Part shown: positions 9,873 through 21,100 of the stretch, in pieces
Position numbering within the stretch: position 1 is the stretch's first letter
Layout: the number at the start of each line of letters is the position of its first letter
Source of the DNA: Cristatella mucedo
Taxonomy: Eukaryota; Bryozoa; Phylactolaemata; Cristatellidae
Direction of reading: 5' to 3'
Assembly (NCBI GenBank): GCA_009760855.2
Contig: WPIO01000323.1
Coordinates: forward strand, 24,980-88,979
Length of the DNA: 64,000 nucleotides
Made by a program: the position numbers and the translations under genes
The notes under the pieces: model-generated
What the model was told of the DNA's origin: nothing
Seen by the model: the letters and a program-made list of their open reading frames with translations, nothing else
Database searches by the model: none

Positions 9873-11205
9873 AATAATATTGATAATAATCATGCAGGGC
9901 TATGGCAGTGACATTCTACATAGTAACATATATGCAAATGTGTACAGCATACACATACACAAGCACACAAAGATATGAATACGCAAACGAAAGATGAACT
10001 GCCAACGACTTCAGTTAGAGTGCTTTTGACTTTGCCTGAAGTTAGTTGCCACTTGGCTAACCTCAAGGTTCATCATTACTTTTGAATAGATGGAACGGTT
10101 AACCAAATTAGAATAGTACCAGCAGCAAGCTCAGTAAGCAGTGCCGCACCAAAGCTCGCCACCGATGCCAAAAATCCCACATTACAAAATTACCGGGCAT
10201 GCACATTATAAAAGCAACGAAATTCAGAGCCAATATTGCATTCTTTATTTTTTGTAATTCTGACTGCCTAATAGTGACTGCTGATAATTCTAGGCCTTAA
10301 GATAAATCAACCAAGAACTGCAAGCGACTCTTCGTAATAAAACAGTGTAATGAATTTTGGCACTATTAGTGTAAAATGAGGCTAATACTGCCGCCTTAGA
10401 GAATTGCAAGCCATGCTGAAGGATAAAGGAGAGAAATTTAGAACCAAGTTAGCAGGCCCTACTAAAGCGATTATAAAGCTTCCACTTTGAAGATTAGAAG
10501 GCATCAAAAAGAACTTATCTTGTGAAACGTTGCTTCACACGCATCGTATGAGCATTCTGACGAGAAAAACAAGGTCATGCGACGGCTCGCGAGCCCATTT
10601 GGTCCCATACCGGCGGCGGATGCAGTACAGAAGACGGAACCCGGAACAAGGCGAAGGTCGTAGTCAAGGGTACTGGCGCAGCGTACGGTTTCTGTTCACA
10701 AAAAGAGCATATCTTTATTAGGCCAAATTTTAATTTTTGGCTTTTTAAAATTACATACACGCAGGTAAAAAAAACTTGCATTTCTGCATAAAATGTAAAC
10801 GTTTTGCCGGCGAAGCGACCGGCCCGCGTCGGGAGCTCCCGCCTCCAGTCTGATGCTTTCCTCGAAGTTACTTGTAATAGAGCTCTTCCAATGGATAACC
10901 CTATATAGATTGCGACATCTTCTAACCTATTGCCCTGTTTGAATAAGAAAGACGTCTGACGCACATATGCTTTGGGATGTCCATTGACATGCTGTCGTCT
11001 GGCCGACTGTCCTCGTATTCCTGCTGGTATAAATGTTACTGATTAAGACATACGGTGTCGTCGTTTTAAGAAACTCTGCTTAATAATACTCTATAAGATG
11101 TCGACACTTCACTGCGCAGACGAAAGCTCGTCAGACTAACATGTTTTTTCACTTCCGGCTTCGTGTTGGTAAAACTGGCCGTCGGTGTAACCGGATGTTT
11201 GGCAT
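9873..11205. other. Unassigned sequence with a minor ATT-rich tract
   Basis: An ATAATAATAATATTGATAAT tract at about 9875-9895 adjoins LINE B2. The rest shows no recognised family. The longest frame is 129 codons on the minus strand at 10964-10575, with no known domain; it spans a GC-rich patch at 10800-10860. Confidence 0.35.
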
Positions 11206-11211
11206 GGGTCA

Positions 11212-11339
11212 GTTCGGGTGACTTTCTGTTGGGGCAACTGTCTGTTTACGCAAATGTCTGTTGGAGCATCTAACAGTTCGGGAAACTATCTGGGTGGGGA
11301 ACTATCCTTAGGTGCAACTGTCCGTTGGGGAGTTTTTCG
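11212..11339. repeat. Tandem repeat, eight exact 16-bp periods
   Basis: Eight consecutive 16-mers fit the consensus GTTGGGGCAACTGTCC: GTTCGGGTGACTTTCT, GTTGGGGCAACTGTCT, GTTTACGCAAATGTCT, GTTGGAGCATCTAACA, GTTCGGGAAACTATCT, GGGTGGGGAACTATCC, TTAGGTGCAACTGTCC, GTTGGGGAGTTTTTCG. Units are 60-90% identical but no unit has gained or lost a base. The period is not a multiple of three, so the 60-codon frame across it is not a repeat protein. Confidence 0.85.
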
Positions 11340-11399
11340 TTTATTTATTAACGGATACAAGGAACCTAATTGCGCCGAACTTATACCGGGCCGCGGTTA

Positions 11400-12204
11400 G
11401 GCCTACGAAATGCACGCCTTCTTTCTGCCTAATTTTAAATTTATAAAACTTTAACAGACATCCGTGATATGCCTAAATACTCTTAACAGACGGCAGCTTT
11501 CGATGCACTACTTACTACCCTGGTTGGCGGGCTGCCATTTCTAGACCAGTAGCGCTCCGGCTGTGCCTATTGCTAGGATGCTAGCTACAGCCAAGAGATT
11601 TGTGCAAAGCATTTATAGAAAGAACATTAAAGTGATTAAACCGTAAACGATTTGTCGATCTTCATACTGAAAACTTTTAGCAGTGAGCCAGCTTCCCGCG
11701 CCCAGAGAAAAAAGTATCAGCCAACTTTGGCCTTCGTTGTCTACGTCACGGCTGGCATTGTTTTCTAACAAAAGCCAGCGTATGCTAGTGATTCCAAACC
11801 CACAGAGGTGACCGAGTACCCGTTAGATGATATCGCGAGCCCAGCACCCGATTTAAAGCTGCTTTACTTAACATGATCAACTAATTATTCCCCAAAGCGG
11901 TTTCTAAATATCCTGTCAACTTTTCCGGCCTACCGCTTGAAGTCCCTCAAGGACACAAGCTAATCCAGGGCTCCCGATTTGCAGCCATCTTACTGAGACG
12001 CTGGTTCAAGAAAAACAAAGCTACATTTGACTTGGTGCTGTATATCAAGGCCCAGCTATGTGTCCTCTAGGTCAGTTTGTAGCTGAGACACACACGCTAC
12101 CAACAATGGCCACCGCTCTGTTGGAGCTGGGCCGCCACTAAAGTTTCATGATTGGCTAGGCTTAAACAATGGTCCATTTGTAACCGTGCAGAAGCTCGTC
12201 CCCC
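11400..12204. other. Unassigned sequence
   Basis: Nothing recognised on either strand; no frame of note. Confidence 0.4.
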
Positions 12205-13015
12205 GTACTCTAGCGGTGGATGGTGTAATGAGGCGCTGCAGCGTGGTTAAAACCAAAACAGCTTCAACAGGGTGCTGAAAGCAACAGTTTATTGTGGCCC
12301 TCTTAATAATGGTTACGCCCCGGCGAAAGTGCTTTACGCGGCGCGCATCAGACAGACGAAGAGACCTGCGTTAGAACTCCCGAAGCCCGACTACAATAGG
12401 CTACAACCAGCTAAGCGCCATCGTCGCTAACGATGGTCATGACTCTGAAGGCGGACCGCTACAGAACACCAAGATAAGAGCAGCTGACTGAGTATCCAAT
12501 AGAGCACAACCGCCAGTCCAAATTGCACTTAGGTGTTCGTCGCCGTATGTTCGACTCTCGTGCTCTTGAGACGTAGTCTCGCATCAACTACCGAAGTTGC
12601 AGCCCCGAGCTCTCTTAGTCGTCTCGTTTATACTCTCTCTGTCTCTCTGTCTCTCTCTCTCTGTCTCTGTCTCTCTCTGTCTCTCTCTGTCTCTCTCTGT
12701 CTCTCTCTGTCTCTCTCTCTCTGTCTCTCTGTCTCTCTCTTTGTCTGTCTGTCTCTCTCTGTCTCTGTACTCTTGACGTTAAGCGGAGCTGCTACTTTGT
12801 CGGATCCCTGCTCTCGGGTCCGTCCTTCGGCCTATTCCCTTCCGCCTGTAATTTATTAGATGGCTCCTGCGCCGTATGGCCATCCTTTCGCTCTTCGTCT
12901 ACTGTAGTACAGTAGTGGGTCCGAGTGCTCTTTGTCTGACGAAAGCTCCATTCTAACCTGAGCGGATCTCGCGGTCAGACTGACACATCGCTCCGCTCCC
13001 GCTTAACTAATGTGT
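12205..13015 (-). mobile_element. Dispersed repeat R1, copy 2 (minus strand)
   Basis: Reverse-complement reading contains AGATCCGCTCAGGTTAGAAT at its start (near 12970), TCCGACAAAGTAGCAGCTCC near 12800, TATAAACGAGACGAC near 12620, CTCGGGGCTGCAACTTC near 12600, GACCATCGTTAGCGACGATG near 12430, CACAATAAACTGTTGCTTTC near 12285 and GTTTTAACCACGCTGCAGC near 12245. Block order is the same as in copies 1 and 3. A large GA/GACA microsatellite lies just before the TATA-like box. A small palindrome (CTACTGTAGTACAGTAG) lies at 12899-12915. Confidence 0.65.
12633..12768. repeat. (CT)n / CTCTGT microsatellite within R1
   Basis: About 136 bp of CTCTCTGT-type repeats. In R1 copies 1 and 3 the matching place is a short GAGAGAG-type stretch, so this tract appears to be an expansion of sequence already in the element. 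The Ser/Leu/Val frame across it is an artefact. Confidence 0.9.
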
Positions 13016-13480
13016 CCCTCTACCCAATTCTACTTGGCTAGTCCGCACGCTACGGGTTGCTGTAGGTGCCTTAGTAAGACCCAATAAGGCAAGTATATAC
13101 AGCTGGTATCTCGGCTAACCTGACAGCTGCACCATTGCACTTTATCTGCAATGAATTCCAGCTCATGCGAAATCAACCACTTGTAGTAGCTGGTGCTATA
13201 AATACCATGCACGCCCTTGAATTGCACTGAACAATAAGATACTGAACTAAATCGGTCGTAATGTTCAAAGCCTTTGCTTCAGCTGAGTCGTTGGTATGGC
13301 CCCTCTTCAACATCGCTTCGTGGAGCCTTTGAGTATGCCATTCCTTAAAGAATACCATTTAGCCCACCCAGCTACAATAATGAAGTGGAGATTTAGCAGC
13401 TGCTCCTTAAATAGACCATCAACCATACTTCCTTTAACCAAAGAACTTTGCAGTAGCACTGCTGTATGATGCCAATCGAA
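13016..13480. other. Unassigned sequence
   Basis: Two overlapping short minus-strand frames (60-65 codons) with no recognised domain. LINE A 3' UTR sequence may begin in the last 100 bases. Confidence 0.35.
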
Positions 13481-13484
13481 CTAA

Positions 13485-13565
13485 GTCAGATGTAAAGCGC
13501 CTAGAGAGAGATTGGGTTCTCTGAGGGCGCTTTATCAAGTTAATTATTTTTATTATTATTATTAA
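13485..13565 (+). mobile_element. LINE A 3' terminal fragment with (ATT)n tail
   Basis: The terminal hairpin is complete: AAAGCGCC at 13496 pairs with GGGCGCTTT, and AGAGAGA with TTCTCT, around a TTGGG loop. An ATT-rich tail follows. Only the last tens of bases of the element are evident. Confidence 0.8.
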
Positions 13566-13799
13566 GTCGAAACCGATTCCAGTGCAAAGCTTTCTCATCT
13601 GGCTTTATGCGATTGCGACTTTGCCGATGCGTGAGAACAGCAGCCTCATGATGATAACTGCAATTGAGTCGTAAAAGACGGCGCAAAAGAACTGATACAA
13701 ATATAGTCTCGAATGACATTCAGTGCCAGATTAAAGAATATGTGTGTGCACTTGTGTAGTCACTTCACTAACTTACCCCGTCAAAATCACTCGAATCTC

Positions 13800-13945
13800 T
13801 GCTGCTTAACGGGCAGTTTCGCAAGTTGCAATAGTACACCACTTCTAGGCAACTTACACTCGCCTCCCAATCAAGCAGTGTACTATTGACTTCAAGGTTC
13901 GGTTACTCACTTTTAGGTCCCTTCGCTCTATGGCTAAAGCAGTGC
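13800..13945 (+). mobile_element. LINE A C-terminal coding fragment
   Basis: It matches the 46.79-46.92 kb part of the best LINE A copy: GTACACCACTTCTAGGCAAC, CTCCCAATCAAGCAGTG, TTCAAGGTTCGGTTACTCAC and TTTTAGGTCCCTTCGCTCTA keep order and spacing. Only this short piece of the region after the reverse transcriptase remains, and it stops before the 3' UTR. Confidence 0.65.
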
Positions 13946-14480
13946 GAGTCCTCGGTGCTTCAGAAGTTGATCTGAGCTGTAATTAGGAATTTAGCCCTTA
14001 AGCGCTTGAGCTATGGACCTTGCGTTTGGTAGTTAAAAGCTGCACTAGGAGCCGAACGAAAGTTATTGAATGCCAAGTGGTTTCTTAAATCCTGCCCTCC
14101 TCCGTCATTATTGCTTATAATTCTATACGCCACCAACATGGACACGTCATGTTAAGGTGTGACGACTTTTGTTTTGCTAGTGCGTTCAGTTACTACCGGC
14201 ATATCTGCATGCTTTAGCGATTCAGAAACACGTCACACTGCGCTCTTGGCTGCTCGCTGCGTAGCAGCCGATACAATGCACATACAACTCCTTTGCTGTG
14301 CTAAACGCTTAGAGTTTCACTGGTACACGTCATTTTCCAGCACAGAATAGCAGAATTGCTTGGACCTTATTCATAAAACACGCTTATAATACCGTTAAAT
14401 CAAATTGTGATGCAGGTACTTGGAGAATCACCAATTTACATGCTGTACCCGACGATTCTGTGTAGATGTCAGTAGGCATT
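13946..14480. other. Unassigned sequence
   Basis: A 63-codon plus-strand frame at 14159-14350 has no known features. Nothing else seen. Confidence 0.35.
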
Positions 14481-14483
14481 ACT

Positions 14484-15573
14484 TTGTAATGTAATGTAAT
14501 GTATCTCCGTCAGTAACTCCACAAAGTCATAAAGACCACGTGGGTATTACGCAGGAGAGTTTTGTATAGCGCACTCACAGCCTAAGCGGCTTTCGGTATG
14601 CATTCGGTAGCCAACAGACTTCGTCTCACGCAACAAAGAGAAAGTGGGAAACATAGCAGAGTTAGGAGAGCAGTTGAGGTAGTGAGTAGCATAGAAGTAG
14701 CAGTTCAGGACCGCTGAAAACGATGTGCCATAGTCGGAAGTTGGAGAGTAGTTTTCGTTGCTTAAGAATTGTGGAAGCGAATTCCACAGTCTAGGACCTG
14801 CAGAGCTAGAGCTTCTGTCGCCAACTGTCTTTAAGCAGAGGAATGAGACAGCTAATTTATGGTCCACACAGGACCTGAGGGCTCAAACAGGCTGAAACTG
14901 ATGCAGCAGTTCAGCTAGGTACGAAGGAGCCAAGCCGTGGCGGGCCTTGTGGGTCAGCGTAAGAACTTTGCTCTGTATCCTTTGCTCAACCGGAAACCAT
15001 CCTAGCTCTTCCAGCAAAGGTGACACGTGCTCAAACCGCTGGGACTTGAAGACCAGCCTTGCAGCTATATTCATAGTCCGCTGTAGTGGCATAATAGCTT
15101 TCTTTGGCAGCCCAGCCAAAAGGAAATTACGATAATCAAGCCGAGACAGAACTAAAGAGCTAGTTAAATTTTTTACAAGCCACTGTGGGAGACAGCTTCT
15201 AATCTTGGATAGGGATCGGATGTGATGGCTAGCTGTAGAGGCAGTCTTCTGAATGAAGCTTTTGAAATTGAGGCAGCTGTCAAACACGACACCTAGATTA
15301 CGAGCACGTGGTCAAGGTCGCACAATAGCACCAGCTATTAGAACAGAAAAGCCTTTTAATCCAGCCACACGCTTAGGGTGTCCTATGAGCAGCAGTTTGG
15401 TTTTATCGTCATTTAATTTTAGGAAGTTTTCCGAGAATCCAGGATCGAATATCGGCAAGGCAAGCATTCAGTTTTTCAGTTGCTGCAGCAGATTCCGACG
15501 GTTTAAATGACAAATACAACTGAGTATCGTCAGCATAGAAGTGATATCCTATTCCATGGGCGTTAATCACTTT
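14484..15573 (-). mobile_element. LINE family B, copy B3 (best 3' half)
   Basis: Minus-strand reading starts at the palm motif [17 protein letters not shown] (15590-15530). It continues through a 134-codon frame at 15287-14883 (FIQKTASTASHHIRSLSKIR, LDYRNFLLAGLPKKAIMPL, NIAARLVFKSQRFEHVSPLL), the segment after the reverse transcriptase in CR1/L2-like LINEs, and then a frame with SAGPRLWNSLPQFL (14867-14547), the usual C-terminus. The 3' UTR ends with TGTAATGTAATGTAATG on the plus strand, that is a (TTACA)n tail. Two or three frameshifts separate the pieces. The 5' break at 15573 lies shortly before the palm motif. This copy defines the 3' half of family B. Confidence 0.88.
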
Positions 15574-17210
15574 GATGGTAATCAGCCATCTGATTGTTTC
15601 GCTTTTTAATTGCAAGCCCTTGACATATGCCATTGAAGAATTTATGGCAGCTAACGACCTTTCAGGCTGTCAAGACAGCAAGTGGTGGTGGTCTTACATA
15701 AAAAAGGTGGCTGCCGCAACTTTCTACTGCGTGTCACCCTTGTGTCACTGCTGAGCTGCCCATTTCCTTCTAATCAACTGCAAATTTGACAGCAGCTGCT
15801 ACACTGATTACTGCATGTCTTTGTATTGCCACAATTAGCACTTCTGGCTAATTTAATCGATCCAATTCCACTCAAACGCACAAATATATTACAATTACGG
15901 GAGGGCTTTCAAAGAGAACGAATGAGCTCAATCGACCAATCAGTGTTACCTGCTTCACGAGCACTGCCGCTTTGGTAAGCTTGATTTTTTTAGTAAGTTA
16001 CCTGAAACCTGACTGATTTTGGCATAAGTAACGCTATTTTATAAATGTGGAAACATAGAAATGAGTACAATTTACGGAGACTACCTTGCATACCTGATAA
16101 TCTGTCCATAAGTCGCCGATTAGTTACTCTACACTGTAACATCGACATCGCTGTGGTTAAAATCTGGTACTTACAAGGGCACTATGTAGAAGAAAATATG
16201 CTTGGATTTGCCTTGTATTCCTTACTACACTACGATTTTCCGCTCGCATGGCCATCAGCCACTACCTTGATGTCAAAAAGCTCTATAATAGGAAAGATGT
16301 ATCAATAATCTCTTTACGAGCGCGGAGCGTCTTTTGTAGTTACAGACAATAAAGAGTGTTTTTCAGCCATGCTTCAAAGTCGCTTAGCCATAGTTTAGCA
16401 AAAAGGCATCACGATGGCCATATTCAAAACTGATGTCTCGCCTGTTAGTCCTTGGCTATCTTATCAGTTTCTTAACGCTGGCGTAGTAGAAAAGAATCAA
16501 GCCAAGGCAAAGACTTAGTAGGACTATGTCAATCCAAATGAAGCTCATAAAGTGGGATATTCTTTCCTATGCAGATTTCGGCCTCGGTCGTATGATTGAG
16601 AGCCTCAGTTTTGAATTTCCATGCTTCGGAGGTTTAGTACTCAAACTAGCCCAGCAACAAAGAATGGTAAGAATAGGGTGGCGATTATGCAAGCTTCTAA
16701 CTGCGCTTTGGTAAGAACGTTTACATTTACGGCATCTTGTTAGTTTAAAGAGTGATTTATACATGAGCTACAGCACTCAGTGCAGTAATAGGCAATTAAA
16801 CCTGCGTCTCAGTTTTTGGGGCATTATACAGGATATACTATTAACCCTAATCGGTCGTATTTAGAGCTCTATCTACTCGTATTCGAGCTCTTCAAGGGAA
16901 TATATAAGCAAGGGCCGATGTCTTGCCTACAGCTTGGCCTTCAGTTTGGACGCCAATGCAAAGGCAGAAAAGTAAAGTTTTCGGGACAGAATGCAGTGGC
17001 AAACCTAAAGACACTACAGGCTTTGGTTAGAAGGACCTCTGACTCACATATAGTGAAAATCCTGTGCAGGCAAGCAGGCACTGCACTCAATAGCAAATCA
17101 TTTCACTTGTGCTAATAGTGAAAAGACCGTGACAGATGCGTCTTGAGCCGGGAAGTAAATAAATAGACCAAATATAGTGAATTTGAGTAAAGTCATAAGA
17201 GAAATTGATC
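15574..17210. other. Unassigned sequence
   Basis: AT-rich sequence with plus-strand frames of 87 codons (16045-16308), 62 codons (16526-16714) and 99 codons (16816-17115). None has a recognised domain and no splice-linked model could be supported by eye. Confidence 0.35.
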
Positions 17211-17215
17211 TATAT

Positions 17216-17326
17216 TTTGACACTTCACATGCGCAACGGCTTGAACTCACGACCACGGTGGTCCATAACACTCGTATTGACTTTGGTTTGAGGCGAGTAC
17301 CTTAACCACTGGGAAAAATAAGCCAA
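17216..17326 (-). mobile_element. tRNA-derived SINE-like sequence (SINE3)
   Basis: The reverse complement reads CCCAGTGGTTAAGGTACTCG (A-box-like, as in TRGCNNAGTGGTTAAG) and about 60 bases later GGTCGTGAGTTCAAGCCG (B-box-like GGTTCAANNCC). The spacing is longer than in most tRNAs. I see no clear tail. Either a tRNA pseudogene or the head of another SINE family. Confidence 0.6.
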
Positions 17327-17483
17327 GTTCATTGCTGTTGGTAGTGGAAGCTGAAAGACAGTTTCAGACCATTAGTGCTTACAAAGGACCGATGTCCCGC
17401 TGATGAAAAGATTTCAATTAGCGTGAAGGATAGTGATATGACTTCAAGCTGACGAGCAAAAGGCAAGAGTGCACACTAGCGAA

Positions 17484-17860
17484 ATGTAATGTAATGTATC
17501 TCCGTCTGTAACTCCACAAAGTCAGAAAGACAATGTGGGTGCTACGCAGGAGAGTTTTGTGTAGCGCACTCACGGCCTAAGCGGCTTTCGGTACGCATTC
17601 GGTAGCCAACGACTTCGTCTCACGTAACAAAGAGCAAGTGGGAAGCATAGCAGAGTCATGAGAGCAGTTGAGGTGGTGAGGAGCGTGGAAGTATCAGCTC
17701 AGGACCGCAGAAAAGGATTAGCCATAGTCGGCAGTAGGTGAGTAGTTGTCGTTGCGTAAGAATTGTGGGTGCGAGTTTCACAGCCTAGGACCTGTAGAGC
17801 TAAAGCTTCTGTCGCCAACGGTCTTTAAGCGGAGGAATGGAGCAGCTAATTTACTGTCCA
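17484..17860 (-). mobile_element. LINE family B 3' fragment B4
   Basis: This contains only the C-terminal end and 3' UTR of family B: (TTACA)n at 17484-17497, the CTCCGTCTGTAACTCC block, and TAGAGCTAAAGCTTCTGTCG near 17795. It breaks off near 17860, where copies B1 and B3 continue into coding sequence. Confidence 0.85.
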
Positions 17861-18980
17861 AGCGAGGAGATCGGATATGGACATGTGATTAGTCGGCGGG
17901 CCTGAATATACACGTATGCTTACCTGCCTGCATGCTCGCTGCTGTAGCCACTATTTTATCTGCACATCTTACGAGTACTAAGTTGGCCTCTCTTACATAT
18001 CTCTAGTTAACTGTGACGTTACATGGCTCTATGGTTCTATCATGATTTGTGTAAGGTAGTCGCACCAGATGTGGTGAATGATACACACTGCAAGCCTCAT
18101 ATCAAGCAGAAAATTAGTGCTCGCTGTCCTCTGCCACTTGCAATACTTTCACTAGGAAGCATACCATGTGCGTCATTTATAGCTTTGTCGTGTCCCAGTG
18201 AACAATTATGATGCTGAAGACTAACGGCCAAGTGAAGCCGGCCCTGCAGGAAAGCGCGCCGAGATCGAGATATCGCTACTTCAGCTACATAGAAAGCGGT
18301 CCTTAATATCAAGAGCACCCTCCAAAATACTAGCCACTCTCGTAACTATAGATTTTCTAACGAAAACCCGTCTACGCAATGTGCCTTTGTCTTGCACAAT
18401 TTTTAAATCACGCTCATCGTGCGTTTGCCGGTTTGACGTGACCAAAATTTATTGCCTGAAGTTGGAATCCACTAGTATAATCGGCGAAATTTAACGTAGT
18501 AACGTTAAATGGTGCAAACTTTCTGCACTTAGAGATGATAGAAAAGTTTTGAAATAGACCGCATAGGTAGAGCTGTTCTTGAAACGAGGACTAGATCATA
18601 GCTCTCCGTACGTAGAATAGTAGATAGTTTACAAGTGTGAGACTCCAAAGTGGTAAATGTTTGCAAATCTACGCGAACGCTACGCCGAGCCCGAAGTCAT
18701 CCTTGCTTCATTCAGCTATTGAAAAATGTGGTCCTGGCATTCACGCAAATTGTCTGTGCTGATTTTTTTAAAATTATATTAGGATTTCTTGGTCCTGATA
18801 CTAACGTAACTTTTACCGTAACCGTACATGCCATAACGTTTAGACTGCACCACACAAGCTTAAAAAGCCGTATTAAAGACCATTCGTGAAACCTAGTAGG
18901 ACTACAAGTAAATAAAACTAGCACTATCAAAGACGACACAGAACGGCTAATAGCACAGACTAAAGACAACAAACTGTATC
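17861..18980. other. Unassigned sequence
   Basis: No family recognised. Minus-strand frames of 73 (18318-18097) and 113 codons (19053-18712) lack known domains; the latter overlaps a tRNA-like relic, so it is probably not a gene. Confidence 0.35.
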
Positions 18981-18984
18981 GGCC

Positions 18985-19060
18985 TCTTAGCCCTGTGATT
19001 AAGGTGCTCAAACCTACGACTGAACTCATAAGTAGGAGTCCTGCCCATTGCATTTATGTA
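18985..19060 (+). mobile_element. Possible tRNA-derived relic (SINE3-like)
   Basis: TTAGCCCTGTGATTAAGGTG resembles an A box, and it is followed by CTCAAACC as in the 17.2-kb element (CCTCAAACC). AGTAGGAGTCCTGCCC could be a damaged B box. The match is short and the call tentative. Confidence 0.3.
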
Positions 19061-20940
19061 GCGCCCGCTGGAAGTAGGAAGAATTTAAGGCCCTTCTGAT
19101 ACTTAATAATGAGGCTGCCGAGCCAGCTGGCGATTACCTTCAAGCTTACCCGTACAGCGCTTACAAATGTATCACAGTCAATGCAAGCTCTTGCATCTGA
19201 AACAAATGAGTGAGCAGTACAGATAAAAGGGTCGAATTACATCGCTGAAGGAGTGCAAGAACCTTTCTAAACGTAGAACATTGAGAATCGGATGCCAACG
19301 TTAGGAAAGAGAAGTTGCGCAGAGAGAACGCTGGCGTACAAAGCCAGGAGAATACACATTTTACAGCGCCCCCTGTTCGTCAAGCACCGCACAGCTTCAA
19401 GTTTAGAAAATCAATCAAATCTCCTCTAGACACTATATTTTCCTGAAATTTAAAAGGTTCGTTAACTGACTAGCTAAACTTCAATGGCACACAATCAAGC
19501 ATCGAATAGATTTACAAGATTCTTAGTTTGTCTTGCTCGTTACTCAACTCACTCTCACCAGCCTGCTTAACCTCGTAGCTCTCTGCTGTGTGGTGTGCGG
19601 TGTGCACTACCCAATCCCTTGCCTTTAACGCCAGCTTAAAGTCTTACAGTCTTACAACTATGATCTACCCAGCTATGGTAACGTGTGCCAAAGCCACTAA
19701 GCTGCAGTTTTACCTAGCGCATTTAATTTATTTCGGCATGCTGCGAAAATTTTCTTAAGGCTTCCCATGCCAACTGTTTGCTTAATTACGCGAATGCCTA
19801 AAATCTAGCAGAATGATGACAACTTATTTCTGAAAAAATCTGCACAAACTGGGTCTACAAGAGCCGGTAAGAGCAGAAGAAAACTTTACATTTCTTTGGC
19901 AAACAGGGCAGTTGATACCATATCATAAAAAAACTAAATTATCCAACATAATGGCGTGTCGAATAGGTCGTATAAACATTGGAAAACGACTCTGAAAAGG
20001 GCTAAATTTTTCGTATCAATTTTATTTTTCCAATTATAACTTTACAACAGATACTATAAAGAAACAGGCCCGAATGAGAGTGATTACAAACGTAGTTAGT
20101 TTGATAGCGACAGAAATTTTGCCTTCAAATAGTACGCTAAAAAGCAAATGAAAGATTTCCCAGTGACTCTGATCCAAGAACCATTGCGATCGTTAAAGCC
20201 TCGTCAGAAGGTTAGACTATGGCCTTGGTCACCTTGAGTGGCTCAAATGAATGCTACTGCTGCGATTCGCACGAAATTAGTTCACTTTAGGTTATTTTCA
20301 CAAATAATCTGCCGCTCGCTGCCGAGTTCAACGTTATGGGAGTCACAAATGCACTAATCATATGCGCCGCAAAGCGAGGGGTGGTATCCGTTGGAAGGAA
20401 GGATTGTCGTGCATGACGGTTCAGACACGATCAATATCTTTCTCGCCCTAGTCAGACAAAGCGGCTCTCTGCATGCTCTCGGAAAACGTACAGTCGTTGT
20501 CGCTCTTCTCTCAGTCAGGTAAGCTAGCGCCACAGCGGCTTCTTTGGTTATGTCAGCTGTGATATAGCTGTGGCATGTGATTTACATTCATTTTCGTGTA
20601 CAGCTTTCCGCAGTGAGATGCATGCTCGGTCGCACCAGTAAAGGCGAGTCCGTAGCAACCGTTTGAAAATAAAATTCATCATTACACATTGCTAGCACTG
20701 TTGGCTTGTGGTGCCGTGCAAAGTGCTATTAGTGCTGAGTCAGTGATTTGGTGGGATTGTTGTGCTCGTCGTTTGCAAGCTCGTGTTGACCGTCTGCTTT
20801 GTATGCACTATTAGAAGCTGAATGGTGTGGTAGTGTGAATCTGTCACGAAATTCATTTCTCACGAACAACTCCTGGAAATCAAGTGACTTAAGCTAGCGT
20901 GCTCTGTCTGAAAAGAGTTTTGAAGGAATTTAAGTACGAA
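19061..20940. other. Unassigned sequence
   Basis: Nearly 1.9 kb without a frame of note or a repeat recognised within the window. Confidence 0.4.
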
Positions 20941-20945
20941 TTGAG

Positions 20946-21100
20946 TGGTAGGTAATACGGCTGCTTTCCACGACTTTGGTCCCGGGGTAATGAATTTGAA
21001 CCCTGCAGCGGCGAAACTTTATCGTTGCTGCAAGCAGTAGTGGTAGCCGTAAAGGCTCTTCTGTCGCTATAAACAAGAGGCTTTTAAATCAGCTAGTGTT
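20946..21100 (+). mobile_element. SINE2 copy a, tRNA-derived
   Basis: Head: GGTAATACGGCTGCTTTCCA, then ACGACTTTGGTCCC and a B-box-like GAATTTGAACCCTGCAGCGG. Core: TGCTGCAAGCAGTAGTGGTA, then GCCGTAAAGGCTCTTCTGTC. End: GAGGCTTTTAAATCAGCTAG. The same head, core and end in the same order occur at 42.8 kb (plus) and 52.1 kb (minus), which defines the family. Confidence 0.8.

Noticed and set aside
12533-12859. 108-codon Ser/Leu/Val/Cys-rich frame
   Set aside because: Translation of the CT/CTCTGT microsatellite inside R1 on the opposite strand of the repeat.
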